A stretch of DNA of 64,000 bases from Verrucomicrobium spinosum DSM 4136 = JCM 18804. GTDB taxonomy: Bacteria; Verrucomicrobiota; Verrucomicrobiia; Verrucomicrobiales; Verrucomicrobiaceae. The stretch lies in contig NZ_ABIZ01000001.1 in the NCBI RefSeq assembly GCF_000172155.1, forward strand, positions 4,807,105-4,871,104. Reading direction: 5' to 3'. The notes under the pieces were generated by a model, which was not told the origin of the DNA, did no database searches, and worked only from the letters and a program-made list of their open reading frames with translations. The position numbers were made by a program, and so were the translations under genes. Of this stretch, positions 48,169 to 57,344 are shown piece by piece (the first letter of the stretch is position 1; each line of letters starts with the position of its first letter).

Positions 48169-48206
48169 GCCGATTGCCAATCGGCGGCACAGCAGATTAC
48201 CAATCT
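48169..48206. repeat. Double hairpin repeat (CCGATTGCCAATCGG type)
   Basis: Two adjacent short palindromes, GCCGATTGCCAATCGGC and CAGATTACCAATCTG, share the centre ATT-CCAAT. Confidence 0.6.
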
Positions 48207-48287
48207 GCGCTACGCAACCTGCGCCCCCCCCCGCGAACACTCTATCACGCGTTCGGAGCTCATCTCATAATGGGATGTGTAGCACCG

Positions 48288-48325
48288 CCCAATGTTGGAC
48301 GAGCTCCAAGCGAGTCAACGTTGGG
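48288..48325 (+). repeat. Dispersed palindromic repeat, family B copy 3
   Basis: CCCAATGTTGGACGAGCTCC ... GTCAACGTTGGG matches copy 2 in the same orientation. A G-T pair replaces one stem base pair. Confidence 0.7.
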
Positions 48326-48752
48326 GAGTGCATCCATCGAATTTCAACTCTGAAGGAGTTGTGTCGCTGCTGAGGTCACGCCGTGCGCCCTCTTCCACAG
48401 GCGTCGGCGAGCCCCACAGCCCTATCAGACCCGATGGCTTTCCGCGAGCAGCCCCCGCAGGTTACTTCGCGTCCACATCGGGATGCACCAAGGCCGACCG
48501 GTTCACCTGAGGTCCCTGTTTACGCCAAAGCGCTGACTCACCCGTTCCCGAACCCGGAGGGTTCACCATGAATAGCCATGGCGTCGGCCGAGCGTAGCGA
48601 GGACTACCCATGGTCTCCTCCACCCACCCGCTCTACCGCGGAGCGGTAGGCCCATCGCAACCTCCAACCCCAGACCTCCACCTCGCCATTCTGCCTACAG
48701 AAACCACGCCTCCCCTGCGTACTCCTTCCCCTCCAGTTTACTCCCACCTTTC

Positions 48753-49439
48753 ATGAACCGCCGCACCTCCCTCTCCCTCTTCCTTCTCCTCGGCCTCTCT
48801 TTTGCCACCTCCCTTTCCGCCGCCGCCCCCACCCCTCAGAAGATCCTTTTCCTCGGGAACAGCATCACCAAACACGGACCCAAGGCCGACATCGGCTGGA
48901 CCGGAAACTGGGGCATGGCCGCCAGTGCCGAGGACAAAGACTACGTCCACCTCGTTACCAAGGGACTGACCAAAACCGACGCTCCCGCGCCCCAGACTTT
49001 CGTCCAGAACATCGCGGAGTTCGAGCGCAACTACGCCACCTTCGACCTTGCCACCAAACTCAAAGACGCTGCCAACTTTGCGCCCACACTCATCATCCTG
49101 GCCATCGGCGAGAATGTTCCGGCCCTGAAGAACGACGAGGAGAAAGCCCTCTTCACCAAGCAGGTCACCAGCCTGCTCACCACCCTGAAAGGCCCCAACT
49201 CACCCAAGATCATCGTCCGCAGCTCTTTCTGGCAAAACGCCGCCAAGGATCAGTGTCTGAAACAAGCCTGCGACACCGTGGGGGGGATTTTTGTGAACAT
49301 CGCCGGGCTGGACAAAGTGGAAGCCAACTACGCCCGCTCCGAGCGCCCCTTCAAGAACGAAGGGGTGGCCCGGCACCCTGGAGACCGCGGCATGCAAGCC
49401 ATCGCTGATGCCATCGTCAAGGCGGTTCCCCAGCCCTGA
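48753..49439 (+). CDS. Exported SGNH/GDSL-type hydrolase
   Basis: The 228-residue protein begins with a signal peptide cleaved near S-A-A-A-P (residue 25). Block I is F-L-G-N-S-I-T-K-H-G, with serine as nucleophile; a block III-like I-G-E-N-V-P occurs near residue 116; the C-terminal R-H-P-G-D-R-G-M-Q holds the probable catalytic His, in an H-P-x-D arrangement. Such enzymes are esterases or carbohydrate deacetylases. The next gene starts 103 bases downstream on the same strand. Confidence 0.85.
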   Translation: MNRRTSLSLFLLLGLSFATSLSAAAPTPQKILFLGNSITKHGPKADIGWTGNWGMAASAEDKDYVHLVTKGLTKTDAPAPQTFVQNIAEFERNYATFDLATKLKDAANFAPTLIILAIGENVPALKNDEEKALFTKQVTSLLTTLKGPNSPKIIVRSSFWQNAAKDQCLKQACDTVGGIFVNIAGLDKVEANYARSERPFKNEGVARHPGDRGMQAIADAIVKAVPQP

Positions 49440-49542
49440 TTCCTGGCCATCGCCCGCCACAGAGCTGGCTGGTGCGAATACGCTTGCCCGCCCGGAGATT
49501 TTCTCCACCATCGCTTGCCCCGTCCTGATCTTCTGCCCCGCC

Positions 49543-51714
49543 ATGCCCCGCCCCCCTCTTCTCCCCTTACTGGCCCTCCCCCTGGCAGGTCTCGCTGCCC
49601 TCTGGTCCGCCGGCCCTTCGGCCAGTGCTGCGGAACCCGCCAACGCCAAGAGTGGCAACGCCGACTGGACCACCTACCTGGGTGACAAGCAGCGGAGCCT
49701 TTATTCCCCCCTCAATCAGATCAATCAGCAAAACGTCGCCCAGCTCAAGGTGGCCTGGATGTATGACACGGGCGACAAAGGCGAGTACCAGGCCAACAAC
49801 CTGATCGTCAACGGCGTCCTCTACACCCCCACCCCCACCCGCAAGGTGGTCGCGCTCAACGCCGCCACCGGCGCCGAGTTGTGGAAGTGGGATCCCGCCA
49901 CCTCCGTCTCCGGAGCTGGCAAGGGCCGCCAGCGCGGCATGGTCTTCTGGCAGAATGAAGAAGGCGGGGAACAGCGCCTCTTCACGGCTGTGGGAAACTA
50001 CCTCTTCGCCCTCGACGTCAGGACAGGCCAGCTCATCAAGTCCTTTGGCAAGGACGGCACCTTCCATCTGGGCAGCGGGCTCGACACGGAAGGCACGCCC
50101 AACATCGGCCTCAACACGCCAGGCGTTATTTACAAGAACCTCCTCATCCTCGGTGGCGTCGGCGGCCCCGGGGCCGTACGTGCCATTGACGTCCGCACGG
50201 GCGAGCGGAAGTGGATCTTCCACCTCATTCCCCGGCCGGGCGAGGTGGGCCACGACACCTGGCCCGCCGATTCCTGGAAGACCGCCACCGGCGTCATGCC
50301 CTGGCCCGGACAGTCGCTCGATGAAGCACGGGGCATTGTTTACATCGCCACGAAGACCGCAGAACCCGACTTCTACGGCGGCAACCGCCATGGCCAGAAT
50401 CTCTTCGCCAACTCCCTCGTCGCTCTCAAGGCTGACACTGGCGAGCGTCTCTGGCATTTCCAGATCGTGCATCACGATCTGCTGGACAAGGACCTTCCCT
50501 GTCCGCCCGTGCTCCTGACGGTGACCCACAAAGGGAAGAAGGTGGACGCCGTGGCTCAGGGCACGAAACATGGCCTGCTCTTCGTCTTTGACCGCGTCAC
50601 CGGCGAGCCCCTTTGGCCGGTCGAAGAACGTCCCGTCCCCGCATCAGAACTGCGCGGCGAACAAGCCTGGCCCACCCAGCCCTTTCCCACCAAGCCGGCT
50701 CCGCTCATGCGCCAGGGCTACACAGAGGCGGATATCTCCAACGTCTCCCCGCAGGCGGCGGTGGCCACGCTTGACCGTATTCGTGTTTCCCCGAACTTTG
50801 GCCCCTTCCCCGCCCCCAGCCTCAAGGAAACCATCATGTTCCCCGGCTTTGACGGCGGCATGGAGTGGGGCGGTGCCGCCGTGGATCCGGACGGCATTTA
50901 TTATGCAAACGTCAACGAGATCCCGTGGGTCGTGCAGATGGTGGAAACCCGTCGCGCCGATGGTGCCCCCCTGATCCACGGCGAGAAGGAATACATGATC
51001 TACTGCGCCGCTTGTCACGGCCTGGATCGCAAAGGCAATCCAGCGGGCGGCTTCCCCGGCCTGGTGGATGTGGACAAGCGCCGCCCTCGCGAGCAGGTGG
51101 CCCTGATCACCAAGCAAGGCGCAGGCCGCATGCCAGCGTTCGACATGATCCCTCCCCCGCAGCGCGAGGCCATTCTGGACTATGTCATGTCCAACGCCGC
51201 CCCACCCAGTTCCTCCCGCCAGGACGAGCCCGGTGCTTCCGCAGCGGCTCCTGCCAATAAAAACGACAAAGAGGACAAGACACCTCCGTATGCCTTCGCC
51301 GGATTCCGTCGTTATCAGGACCAGGAAGGCTACCCCGCCATCAAGCCACCGTGGGGCACGCTCAACGCCGTGGACCTCAACACCGGCGAGATCAAATGGA
51401 AGGTGCCCCTGGGTGAATACGCCGAACTCACCGCCCGTGGCCTGCCTCCCACCGGCACCGAGAACTACGGTGGCCCCGTCGCCACCGCCGGAGGACTGAT
51501 CTTCATCGCCGCCACCGCCGATGAGACCATCCGCGCCTTTGACAAAAACACCGGCAAGGTCCTCTGGAAAGCCCCCCTCCCCTTTGGCGGCAACGCCACC
51601 CCCAGCACCTACATGGTCAATGGCCGGCAATATCTCGTGATCTCTGCTGGTGGCGGCAAATCCCGCCGCCCTTCCGGCGGCATGCTCGTGGCCTTTGCCC
51701 TGCCAGAGAAGTAA
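49543..51714 (+). CDS. PQQ-dependent dehydrogenase with an internal cytochrome c domain
   Basis: The ATG at 49543 gives 723 residues with a signal peptide cut near S-A-S-A-A-E; the longer open frame overlaps the SGNH gene. An eight-bladed quinoprotein propeller is recognised from N-Q-Q-N-V-A-Q-L-K-V-A-W, repeated A-L-D-V-R-T-G-x-x-x-W and V-D-L-N-T-G-E-I-K-W segments. A cytochrome c is inserted between blades: heme motif C488-A-A-C-H492 and axial Met530 in G-R-M-P-A-F. The propeller resumes at about 590. Electrons from an alcohol or sugar would pass from PQQ to the internal heme in the periplasm. The substrate is not identifiable. Confidence 0.9.
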   Translation: MPRPPLLPLLALPLAGLAALWSAGPSASAAEPANAKSGNADWTTYLGDKQRSLYSPLNQINQQNVAQLKVAWMYDTGDKGEYQANNLIVNGVLYTPTPTRKVVALNAATGAELWKWDPATSVSGAGKGRQRGMVFWQNEEGGEQRLFTAVGNYLFALDVRTGQLIKSFGKDGTFHLGSGLDTEGTPNIGLNTPGVIYKNLLILGGVGGPGAVRAIDVRTGERKWIFHLIPRPGEVGHDTWPADSWKTATGVMPWPGQSLDEARGIVYIATKTAEPDFYGGNRHGQNLFANSLVALKADTGERLWHFQIVHHDLLDKDLPCPPVLLTVTHKGKKVDAVAQGTKHGLLFVFDRVTGEPLWPVEERPVPASELRGEQAWPTQPFPTKPAPLMRQGYTEADISNVSPQAAVATLDRIRVSPNFGPFPAPSLKETIMFPGFDGGMEWGGAAVDPDGIYYANVNEIPWVVQMVETRRADGAPLIHGEKEYMIYCAACHGLDRKGNPAGGFPGLVDVDKRRPREQVALITKQGAGRMPAFDMIPPPQREAILDYVMSNAAPPSSSRQDEPGASAAAPANKNDKEDKTPPYAFAGFRRYQDQEGYPAIKPPWGTLNAVDLNTGEIKWKVPLGEYAELTARGLPPTGTENYGGPVATAGGLIFIAATADETIRAFDKNTGKVLWKAPLPFGGNATPSTYMVNGRQYLVISAGGGKSRRPSGGMLVAFALPEK

Positions 51715-52136
51715 GGCCGCTGCGCGGCCGTTGAGACGCGTTGCTGGTTGAGGGGGCCGCAAGCGGCCTGTTGAGACACTACGTTTGGTTGAGGCGCTTC
51801 GCTGGAGGATAGCGTTGCTGCTGGAGAAGCTTGTAGCTGCGTTTGTAAAAACGCGGTCAGGGGCGCATGTGACGAAGATAACCGTCACACGCCCCCGCTC
51901 TCAAACGCCATTCTCTCCGGCAAAGGAGGCCGCAAGCGGCCGTTGAGACACTGCGTTGGTTGAGGCGCTTCGTTGGAGGGTAGCGTTGCCGCTGGAGAAG
52001 CTTGTAGCTGCGTTTGTAAAAACGCGGTCAGGGGCGCATGTGACGAGATAACCGTCACACGCCCCCGCTCTCAAACGCCATTCTCTCCGGCAAAGGAGGC
52101 CGCTGCGCGGCCGTTGAGACGCGTTGCTGGTTGAGG
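51715..52136 (+). repeat. Tandem 170-173 base repeats after the PQQ dehydrogenase gene
   Basis: Copy A starts at 51755 and copy B at 51928, both with GGCCGCAAGCGGCC, and are nearly identical for 170 bases. Partial copies flank them: 51715-51753 and 52098-52136 share GGCCGCTGCGCGGCCG and the following 23 bases. Each full unit has two hairpins, GGCCGCAAGCGGCC and GCGTTTGTAAAAACGC. The stretch starts immediately after the dehydrogenase stop codon. Confidence 0.92.
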
Positions 52137-52195
52137 AAGGGGGGGGGCAAGATTTCGCATCGACTCTTGTCTGGCTAATCATCCAGTCGTTGCGC

Positions 52196-52241
52196 CGGCA
52201 GGGTTGGAGTACCGCCTTTAGGCGGCTCAGTCGAACAATCC
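52196..52241 (+). repeat. Dispersed repeat, family C copy (GGTTGGAGTACCGC)
   Basis: CGGCAGGGTTGGAGTACCGC followed by the CCGCCTTTAGGCGG hairpin. It lies between the direct and inverted copies of the 170-base repeat. Confidence 0.65.
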
Positions 52242-52380
52242 ATGATGTTGCAGACGTCAATGGGGCACAGGCGCTTGAGACTCTCATCTCCTTCGCTCAC
52301 CCGCGGGGCCGGAGACCCCGCCTCCTTTGGTGCTGCTGGGATGCTTGTGAGCACTGGAGTTTATTGTGTCATAGAACCTC

Positions 52381-52487
52381 TGACCGCGTTTTTACAAACG
52401 CAGCTACAAACTTCTCCAGCAGCAACGCTACCCTCCAGCGCAGCCTCTCAACAGGCCGCTTGCGGCCCCCTCAACCAGCGCTGCGCC
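52381..52487 (-). repeat. Inverted partial copy of the 170-base repeat
   Basis: On the minus strand this matches the central 60 bases of copies A and B at all but about two positions, plus the GGCCGCAAGCGGCC end in a rearranged order. It ends 7 bases from the stop of the next gene, so both convergent genes terminate at a copy of the same repeat. Confidence 0.85.
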
Positions 52488-52493
52488 TAAACC

Positions 52494-54050
52494 TCATTTG
52501 CCCGGCAGTTCATAACACACCGCCTCGACACTGTTCCGCACGAGCAAATACTTCCCCGCCAGCGTGGGATGGGTCCACGTCTTGGCGCTCAGTGCCGGCA
52601 ACTGGCCCAACACCGTCCCTTCCTTTTCCAGATCCACCAGAATCACCTCGCCCGGTTCGCTCTGAATGAGGGCCAGGTCATTGACAATAAGGCTTTGACC
52701 GGATCCGTAGCGGCCATTTTTCCAGAGTCGTTTGCCAGTCTCCGCATCCATGCAGGCGATCTGCCCGTCATCCAGCCCGTAAATGTACCTACCACGCAGA
52801 GCGGTGCTGTTGAACTGGGTCTTCATGCGGAGGTTCTGCCACACTTCTTCCGCCTCCAGCTTCTTCCCATCTGCGACAGGCTTGATCTTCAACATCGTGC
52901 ACCCCATGCCGTAGCCGGCTGAAAGGAACACCTGATCCTCACCCACCACAAGAGGCTGGGAGGCCTTGGGCCAGCGGGGGTCTCCCCAGGTGTGATCCAG
53001 CAGCACCTCACCCGTGGCGGGGTCGTGAGCACTCAGGTTGCCTGCGTTGACAGACAGAACCACGCGACGTCCGGCCAGTGTCACCAGCACAGGCGAAGCA
53101 TAACTCGCCTTGGCCGTACCCGCCTGCCAGGCCGGTTCCCCAGTGTCCCGACGGTACGCCAGCACCGTGGGCCCCTCCTTGTCCCCACCTGTCACCACTA
53201 CAAGATCATCATACACCAGGGGTGATGCGCTCACACCCCATTCGATGTTGGGCAGGTTGTTTTCCTTCAACACCTCCCGGCTCCAGACCGCCTCGCCCGT
53301 CACCCCATCCAGACAGGTCAACACCCCTGTTCCGCCGTAGCTGTACACCCGGCCACTCTCCACCGTGGGCGTGGCCCGGGGCCCCGTGCCCCCCTGCCAT
53401 TGTGAGAACCGGGCCTTGATCGCATGGCTCCAGAGCGGTTTCCCAGTCGCCAGCTCATAACAGGTCGTCATTTCCTCGTCCCCGCGCTGTTCCTGGGTGT
53501 AGGCACGTCCACCCAACACGGCAAAGGCACTCCAGCCTTCCCCAATAGTCTGACGCCACAGTTCCTTCGGAGCTTGCGACTGCCAGTCACGCGCCAGAGC
53601 GGCATTCTGCACCACGCCATTGCGCTGGGGGCCATAAAACTGCGGCACATCCATCGCCCCTTCCACCTTGGCCACCTCCGCCACTGGCACCACACTGGGT
53701 GCCGAGAAATGCCGTTCCGCAGGGCGTGTCCACGCCCACGCCAGCTTGGGCAGGCCGGTGCCATCCATCGTGCCGTCCACCCGCACCGTCCGGCTCACGC
53801 CAAACCCTGCCAGCACCAGGAGCCCTGCCACCGCGAGCCTGGCCCGGCCGGAATAGCGGCTCAAGAGGAGGAACCACAGCACCAGCAACAACCCACCCAG
53901 CAGGCTCAGCGCAGACACCCCCCAACTCTTGAAGTTGCGATCCAACTCCGGCGTCAGCACAGTGGCGGCAATACCCACAGCGATGACAGCCGCGACGACG
54001 AACGGAATCCACAGACGATGACCTTTTTGAGCAGGGACTAGAGCATTCAT
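52494..54050 (-). CDS. Membrane-anchored PQQ-like beta-propeller protein
   Basis: The 518-residue protein has about three membrane segments in its first 95 residues (about 13-32, 43-64, 70-86), then a soluble propeller with repeated PQQ-like motifs: Y-E-L-A-T-G-K-P-L-W, C-L-D-G-V-T-G-E-A-V-W, Y-R-R-D-T-G-E-P-A-W and C-M-D-A-E-T-G-K-R-L-W. No catalytic or heme residues are seen, so a structural or binding role as in BamB-like proteins is more likely than dehydrogenase activity. A palindromic operator-like site is 34 bases before the start, similar to one before the adjacent tetR. Confidence 0.88.
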   Translation of the reverse strand: MNALVPAQKGHRLWIPFVVAAVIAVGIAATVLTPELDRNFKSWGVSALSLLGGLLLVLWFLLLSRYSGRARLAVAGLLVLAGFGVSRTVRVDGTMDGTGLPKLAWAWTRPAERHFSAPSVVPVAEVAKVEGAMDVPQFYGPQRNGVVQNAALARDWQSQAPKELWRQTIGEGWSAFAVLGGRAYTQEQRGDEEMTTCYELATGKPLWSHAIKARFSQWQGGTGPRATPTVESGRVYSYGGTGVLTCLDGVTGEAVWSREVLKENNLPNIEWGVSASPLVYDDLVVVTGGDKEGPTVLAYRRDTGEPAWQAGTAKASYASPVLVTLAGRRVVLSVNAGNLSAHDPATGEVLLDHTWGDPRWPKASQPLVVGEDQVFLSAGYGMGCTMLKIKPVADGKKLEAEEVWQNLRMKTQFNSTALRGRYIYGLDDGQIACMDAETGKRLWKNGRYGSGQSLIVNDLALIQSEPGEVILVDLEKEGTVLGQLPALSAKTWTHPTLAGKYLLVRNSVEAVCYELPGK

Positions 54051-54083
54051 GGAAGTTGACTTGAAGGTTGATTTCGATTTACA

Positions 54084-54097
54084 AGTAAGTACTCACT
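54084..54097. promoter_or_regulatory. Operator-like palindrome upstream of the propeller gene
   Basis: AGTAAGTACTCACT is palindromic at 12 of 14 positions. It contains the half-sites GTAAG and CTCAC, also present at 54848-54863, with 2 bases between them. Confidence 0.55.
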
Positions 54098-54124
54098 AAA
54101 CTATCGGGCACAAAAAACGAATCC

Positions 54125-54844
54125 TCATCCCTCGTTGCCCATCAGCATGGCGAAGGCCTTCGGGTTGTAATGAAGTCGGATGGCTTCATCACGCACGCCG
54201 ATTCCCCGGAGGGCAAACCACGTGGACTGCTCGACCAATTCGGCATACGAAACTCCCATGTCCACCACCGGGCGACCAGGCAGCTCGTTGAGCATCAGCA
54301 TCCCGGCGAGGTGTTGGGCCAGCCAAGCCCTCAAGGCCGGAGTCCCCACAGGGGTATCCGACAGATCCCCCGCCTGCCCCGCCGCGTCGATGCAGGCCTT
54401 CAGCTGATTGATCATGCCATCTCCCACCTGCCGCATGAATCCCCGCGCAAACTCACCATCCTCCGAGAAACTGTGCAGCATGAGGCGATAAAGACTGTTC
54501 TCCTCCTGAGACCGGCGCTGGGGAGGGCGCAGCATCTTCGCCATGAAGTAGTGCACCATCGTCACCAAGGACGAAGTCGAAGGCTCCAGTGCCATCATCT
54601 CCGCCGCCGCCGGGGTGTTCTTAGCCCGGCAACACTCCATCTGCATGGCGGTGTACAGTTCATCCTTGCTGGGAAAGTGGCGAAAGATCAACGCCTCCGA
54701 CACGCCCGCCTCTAGAGCCAGCGCCTTCGTCGTCGAGCCATGAAACCCCCGCTCAGAAAAGACCTTCAATGCAGCACGAATGATCGCCTGCCGGCGCTCA
54801 TCGCTGCTGAGTCTCTTGGGGGATTGTGAGACCATGGAATTCAT
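54125..54844 (-). CDS. TetR-family transcription regulator
   Basis: The ATG at 54844 gives 239 residues; a second ATG at 54835 is equally plausible, and the GTG at 54859 lies inside the palindrome and is unlikely. The N-terminal helix-turn-helix is typical: R-R-Q-A-I-I-R-A-A-L-K-V-F-S-E-R-G-F-H-G-S-T-T-K-A-L-A (split here for length) and S-E-A-L-I-F-R-H-F-P-S-K-D-E-L-Y. The C-terminal ligand domain is variable. It precedes the propeller gene on the same strand with a 74-base gap that has its own operator-like site, suggesting repression of itself and of the propeller gene. Confidence 0.92.
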   Translation of the reverse strand: MNSMVSQSPKRLSSDERRQAIIRAALKVFSERGFHGSTTKALALEAGVSEALIFRHFPSKDELYTAMQMECCRAKNTPAAAEMMALEPSTSSLVTMVHYFMAKMLRPPQRRSQEENSLYRLMLHSFSEDGEFARGFMRQVGDGMINQLKACIDAAGQAGDLSDTPVGTPALRAWLAQHLAGMLMLNELPGRPVVDMGVSYAELVEQSTWFALRGIGVRDEAIRLHYNPKAFAMLMGNEG

Positions 54845-54847
54845 CAA

Positions 54848-54863
54848 GTAAGCGTACACTCAC
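54848..54863. promoter_or_regulatory. Operator-like palindrome upstream of tetR
   Basis: GTAAGCGTACACTCAC has paired half-sites GTAAG and CTCAC separated by 6 bases and a central GTAC. It lies 4 bases before the tetR start, where binding would block transcription or initiation. Confidence 0.55.
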
Positions 54864-54937
54864 AATTACGTCAACAACCTTTTCCCGACCCACTGCCTAC
54901 CATTTACCTCTGACCACTCCCCCCCTTACCTCTCCCC

Positions 54938-56275
54938 CTACTTGTTCGTCGTCACCACACTGGCCACCTTGCCCTTCGCCAGGCGGGTAATCATCATGTC
55001 ACCCGTGCGCAGCTTGGAGGCATCTTCGATCACCTTGCCAGTGGCATCAGTAGTCATGGAGAATCCACGGGAGAGCACGGAGTCCGGCCCCATGCTCTTC
55101 AGCAGCTTGCGCATGGCCATCACCTTCTGGGCGTTCTGCTCGATCCGCTGGCGGATGAAGGCCCCAAGGTGCTGCTGGATGAGCGCCACCCGGTGAGCGG
55201 CCTCCGTGAGCACCCGCTGGGGATGATACTTCTCCAGCGCCCGATGATGTTGCACCAGCCGGTCATCCAGGCTCCGCCAGTAGAGCTCCTGAGCGCGATG
55301 GTACGAGGATTCAACTTCATCCACAGACTGCACGGCATCCCTCAACAGACGCTCAGGCTCACGACGCAGCGCCCCCTTGCCCGTTAGCTCCAACACCCGC
55401 TCGTGATGCTCCAGCGTCGTCCGCATACGGTGGGTCATGCTCTTCTCCATGGCATCAAAATGCCGCTGAAGCTCCGCAGTATCTGGCGCCAACAGCTCGG
55501 CAGCCGCACTGGGTGTGGGAGCCCGCATGTCCGCAACGAAGTCGGCGATGGTGAAGTCAATCTCATGCCCCACCGCAGAGATGACAGGAATGGTGGAGGC
55601 AAAGATGGCCCGGGCCACCACTTCCTCATTGAAGTTCCAGAGATCCTCCAGGCTGCCACCGCCACGCCCCACGACAATCGTATCCGGACGAGGCAGCCCT
55701 GCGACCTCCTGGTTCAGCAGATCGATCGCACGGGCGATCTCCTGCTCCGCCCCCTGCCCCTGCACCCGCACGGGGAAAACCAGCACCCGGAGCCAGGGAG
55801 CGCGGCGAGTGAGAATGTTCAGCATGTCGCGGATGGCCGCACCGGTCGGTGAGGTCACGAGCGCCACCACACGGGGAAACTTGGGGATGGGCTTCTTCCA
55901 GTGATTCTCAAACAACCCTTCTCCCGCCAGTTTCTGCTTCAAAGCCTCGAACCGAGCTTGAAGCGAGCCCTGACCCTTGGGCTGGACCGAGCGCACAATG
56001 ATCTGGTAGTTCCCCCGCTGCTCGTACACCGTGAGCTCCCCAAAGAGCTGCACTTGCATGCCATCGCGCAGCGGCGTCTGCATGCGGGCACTGGCTCCGC
56101 GGAAGAGGACACAGGAGATCTGCGCCCCCTCATCCTTAAGCGTGAAATATTGATGCCCGGACGACTGGAGCCGATGGTTGCTAATCTCCCCCTCCACCGA
56201 GACATCCCCGATCTGCCCCTCAAGGAGCGAGCGGATCTGGCGGGTCAGTTGGGAGACGGAAAGGACGCTGGACAT
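54938..56275 (-). CDS. xseA: Exodeoxyribonuclease VII large subunit XseA
   Basis: XseA is the catalytic subunit of exonuclease VII, which degrades single-stranded DNA in both directions. The 445-residue protein starts with the OB-fold region (S-V-S-Q-L-T-R-Q-I-R, E-G-E-I-S-N-H), then the catalytic domain with V-A-L-V-T-S-P-T-G-A-A-I-R-D, G-R-G-G-G-S-L-E-D-L-W-N-F-N and G-H-E-I-D-F-T-I-A-D, and the long helical C-terminal region. Length is normal. No xseB gene is in the neighbourhood. Confidence 0.96.
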   Translation of the reverse strand: MSSVLSVSQLTRQIRSLLEGQIGDVSVEGEISNHRLQSSGHQYFTLKDEGAQISCVLFRGASARMQTPLRDGMQVQLFGELTVYEQRGNYQIIVRSVQPKGQGSLQARFEALKQKLAGEGLFENHWKKPIPKFPRVVALVTSPTGAAIRDMLNILTRRAPWLRVLVFPVRVQGQGAEQEIARAIDLLNQEVAGLPRPDTIVVGRGGGSLEDLWNFNEEVVARAIFASTIPVISAVGHEIDFTIADFVADMRAPTPSAAAELLAPDTAELQRHFDAMEKSMTHRMRTTLEHHERVLELTGKGALRREPERLLRDAVQSVDEVESSYHRAQELYWRSLDDRLVQHHRALEKYHPQRVLTEAAHRVALIQQHLGAFIRQRIEQNAQKVMAMRKLLKSMGPDSVLSRGFSMTTDATGKVIEDASKLRTGDMMITRLAKGKVASVVTTNK

Positions 56276-56449
56276 GTTTGCCCGACCAAAGACGGGAATC
56301 GCCCGGACTCAAGGTGCAAGGCGCGGATTTTCGGTGGTCGGGTCTGAACCCGCCAGTTCAACCAAAAGTAGTGGTAGGCTTTAGCCTGCCTGCCAAGGAC
56401 AGGAGCCGCGACTAAACAGGTTGAAGCCTGTGACTACATTTTCAGTGCG

Positions 56450-56620
<171 letters not shown>

Positions 56621-56627
56621 AGCCCCC

Positions 56628-57344
56628 CTACAGCCCGAAGGTCTCCCGAAACACCCGCGACTGCCTGCGGGACAACTCAACCTCCGTGCCGTCCTTCAGC
56701 CGGACCTTGAGCGAATTGCTGAACCACTCCTCCGTGGAAACAATCCAGCGCACATTGATCATCTGAGCACGATTGGCCCGGAAGAACAAGTGTGCAGGCA
56801 GACGCTCTTCCAAAGCCGACAATGATCTTCCAATGACCGGACGCTCTTCATCAAAATACACCCGGGTGTAGTTGCCCTCCGACTGGAGAAGGCGGATGCT
56901 TTCCAGCGGGGTGAACCAGTGCCCCTCTGCTCCTTTGAGGAAGATGCGATCCCCTTCCCCCAGTGGCTGGGCGCGGCCTCGCTCGGCTGGCAATTCCCCT
57001 CTGAGCCGTTCCAAAGTACGGGCCAGACGCTCCGGCTCCACCGGTTTCAACAAATAATCAAAGGCAGCAAGGTCGAAGGCGCGCAGCGCATGTTCATCAT
57101 AGGCGGTGACAAAGACCACTTCACAGCCGCTGCCAATCATCTGGGCGGCCGTTTCAAGACCTGTTCTCTCCGGCATCTGGATGTCCAGGAAGATCACATC
57201 CGGACGCGCCTGGAGACAGAGCTCCACCGCAACTGCGGCAGAGTCCGCCTCTCCCACCACCTCCAGGTCATCATGGACCTCCAGGAGTTTGCGCATCTCC
57301 CGCCGGGCGGGATTTTCATCATCTACGATCAGGGCTCGGATCAT
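56628..57344 (-). CDS. LytTR-type response regulator
   Basis: The 238-residue protein has a receiver domain (D8-D9-E10, phosphoacceptor D54 in F-L-D-I-Q-M-P, T-A-Y and K of L-L-K-P) and a C-terminal LytTR DNA-binding domain from about residue 130 ([29 protein letters not shown]). Its start overlaps the histidine kinase stop by 4 bases, so the pair is translationally coupled. Targets are unknown. Confidence 0.95.
   Translation of the reverse strand: MIRALIVDDENPARREMRKLLEVHDDLEVVGEADSAAVAVELCLQARPDVIFLDIQMPERTGLETAAQMIGSGCEVVFVTAYDEHALRAFDLAAFDYLLKPVEPERLARTLERLRGELPAERGRAQPLGEGDRIFLKGAEGHWFTPLESIRLLQSEGNYTRVYFDEERPVIGRSLSALEERLPAHLFFRANRAQMINVRWIVSTEEWFSNSLKVRLKDGTEVELSRRQSRVFRETFGL

Larger units (their letters stand above)
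47965..48752. other. Gene-free repeat-rich region
   Basis: No gene is supported in 788 bases. It carries a hairpin at 48032-48061, a repeat with GCCGATTGCCAATCGGC (48169-48185) followed by CAGATTACCAATCTG (48192-48206), and family B copy 3 at 48288-48325 followed by CTCTGAAGGAGTTG. Confidence 0.5.

Noticed and set aside
52124-52669. Open frames across the 170-base repeats
   Set aside because: They are repeat translations that read through into the antisense strand of the propeller gene.
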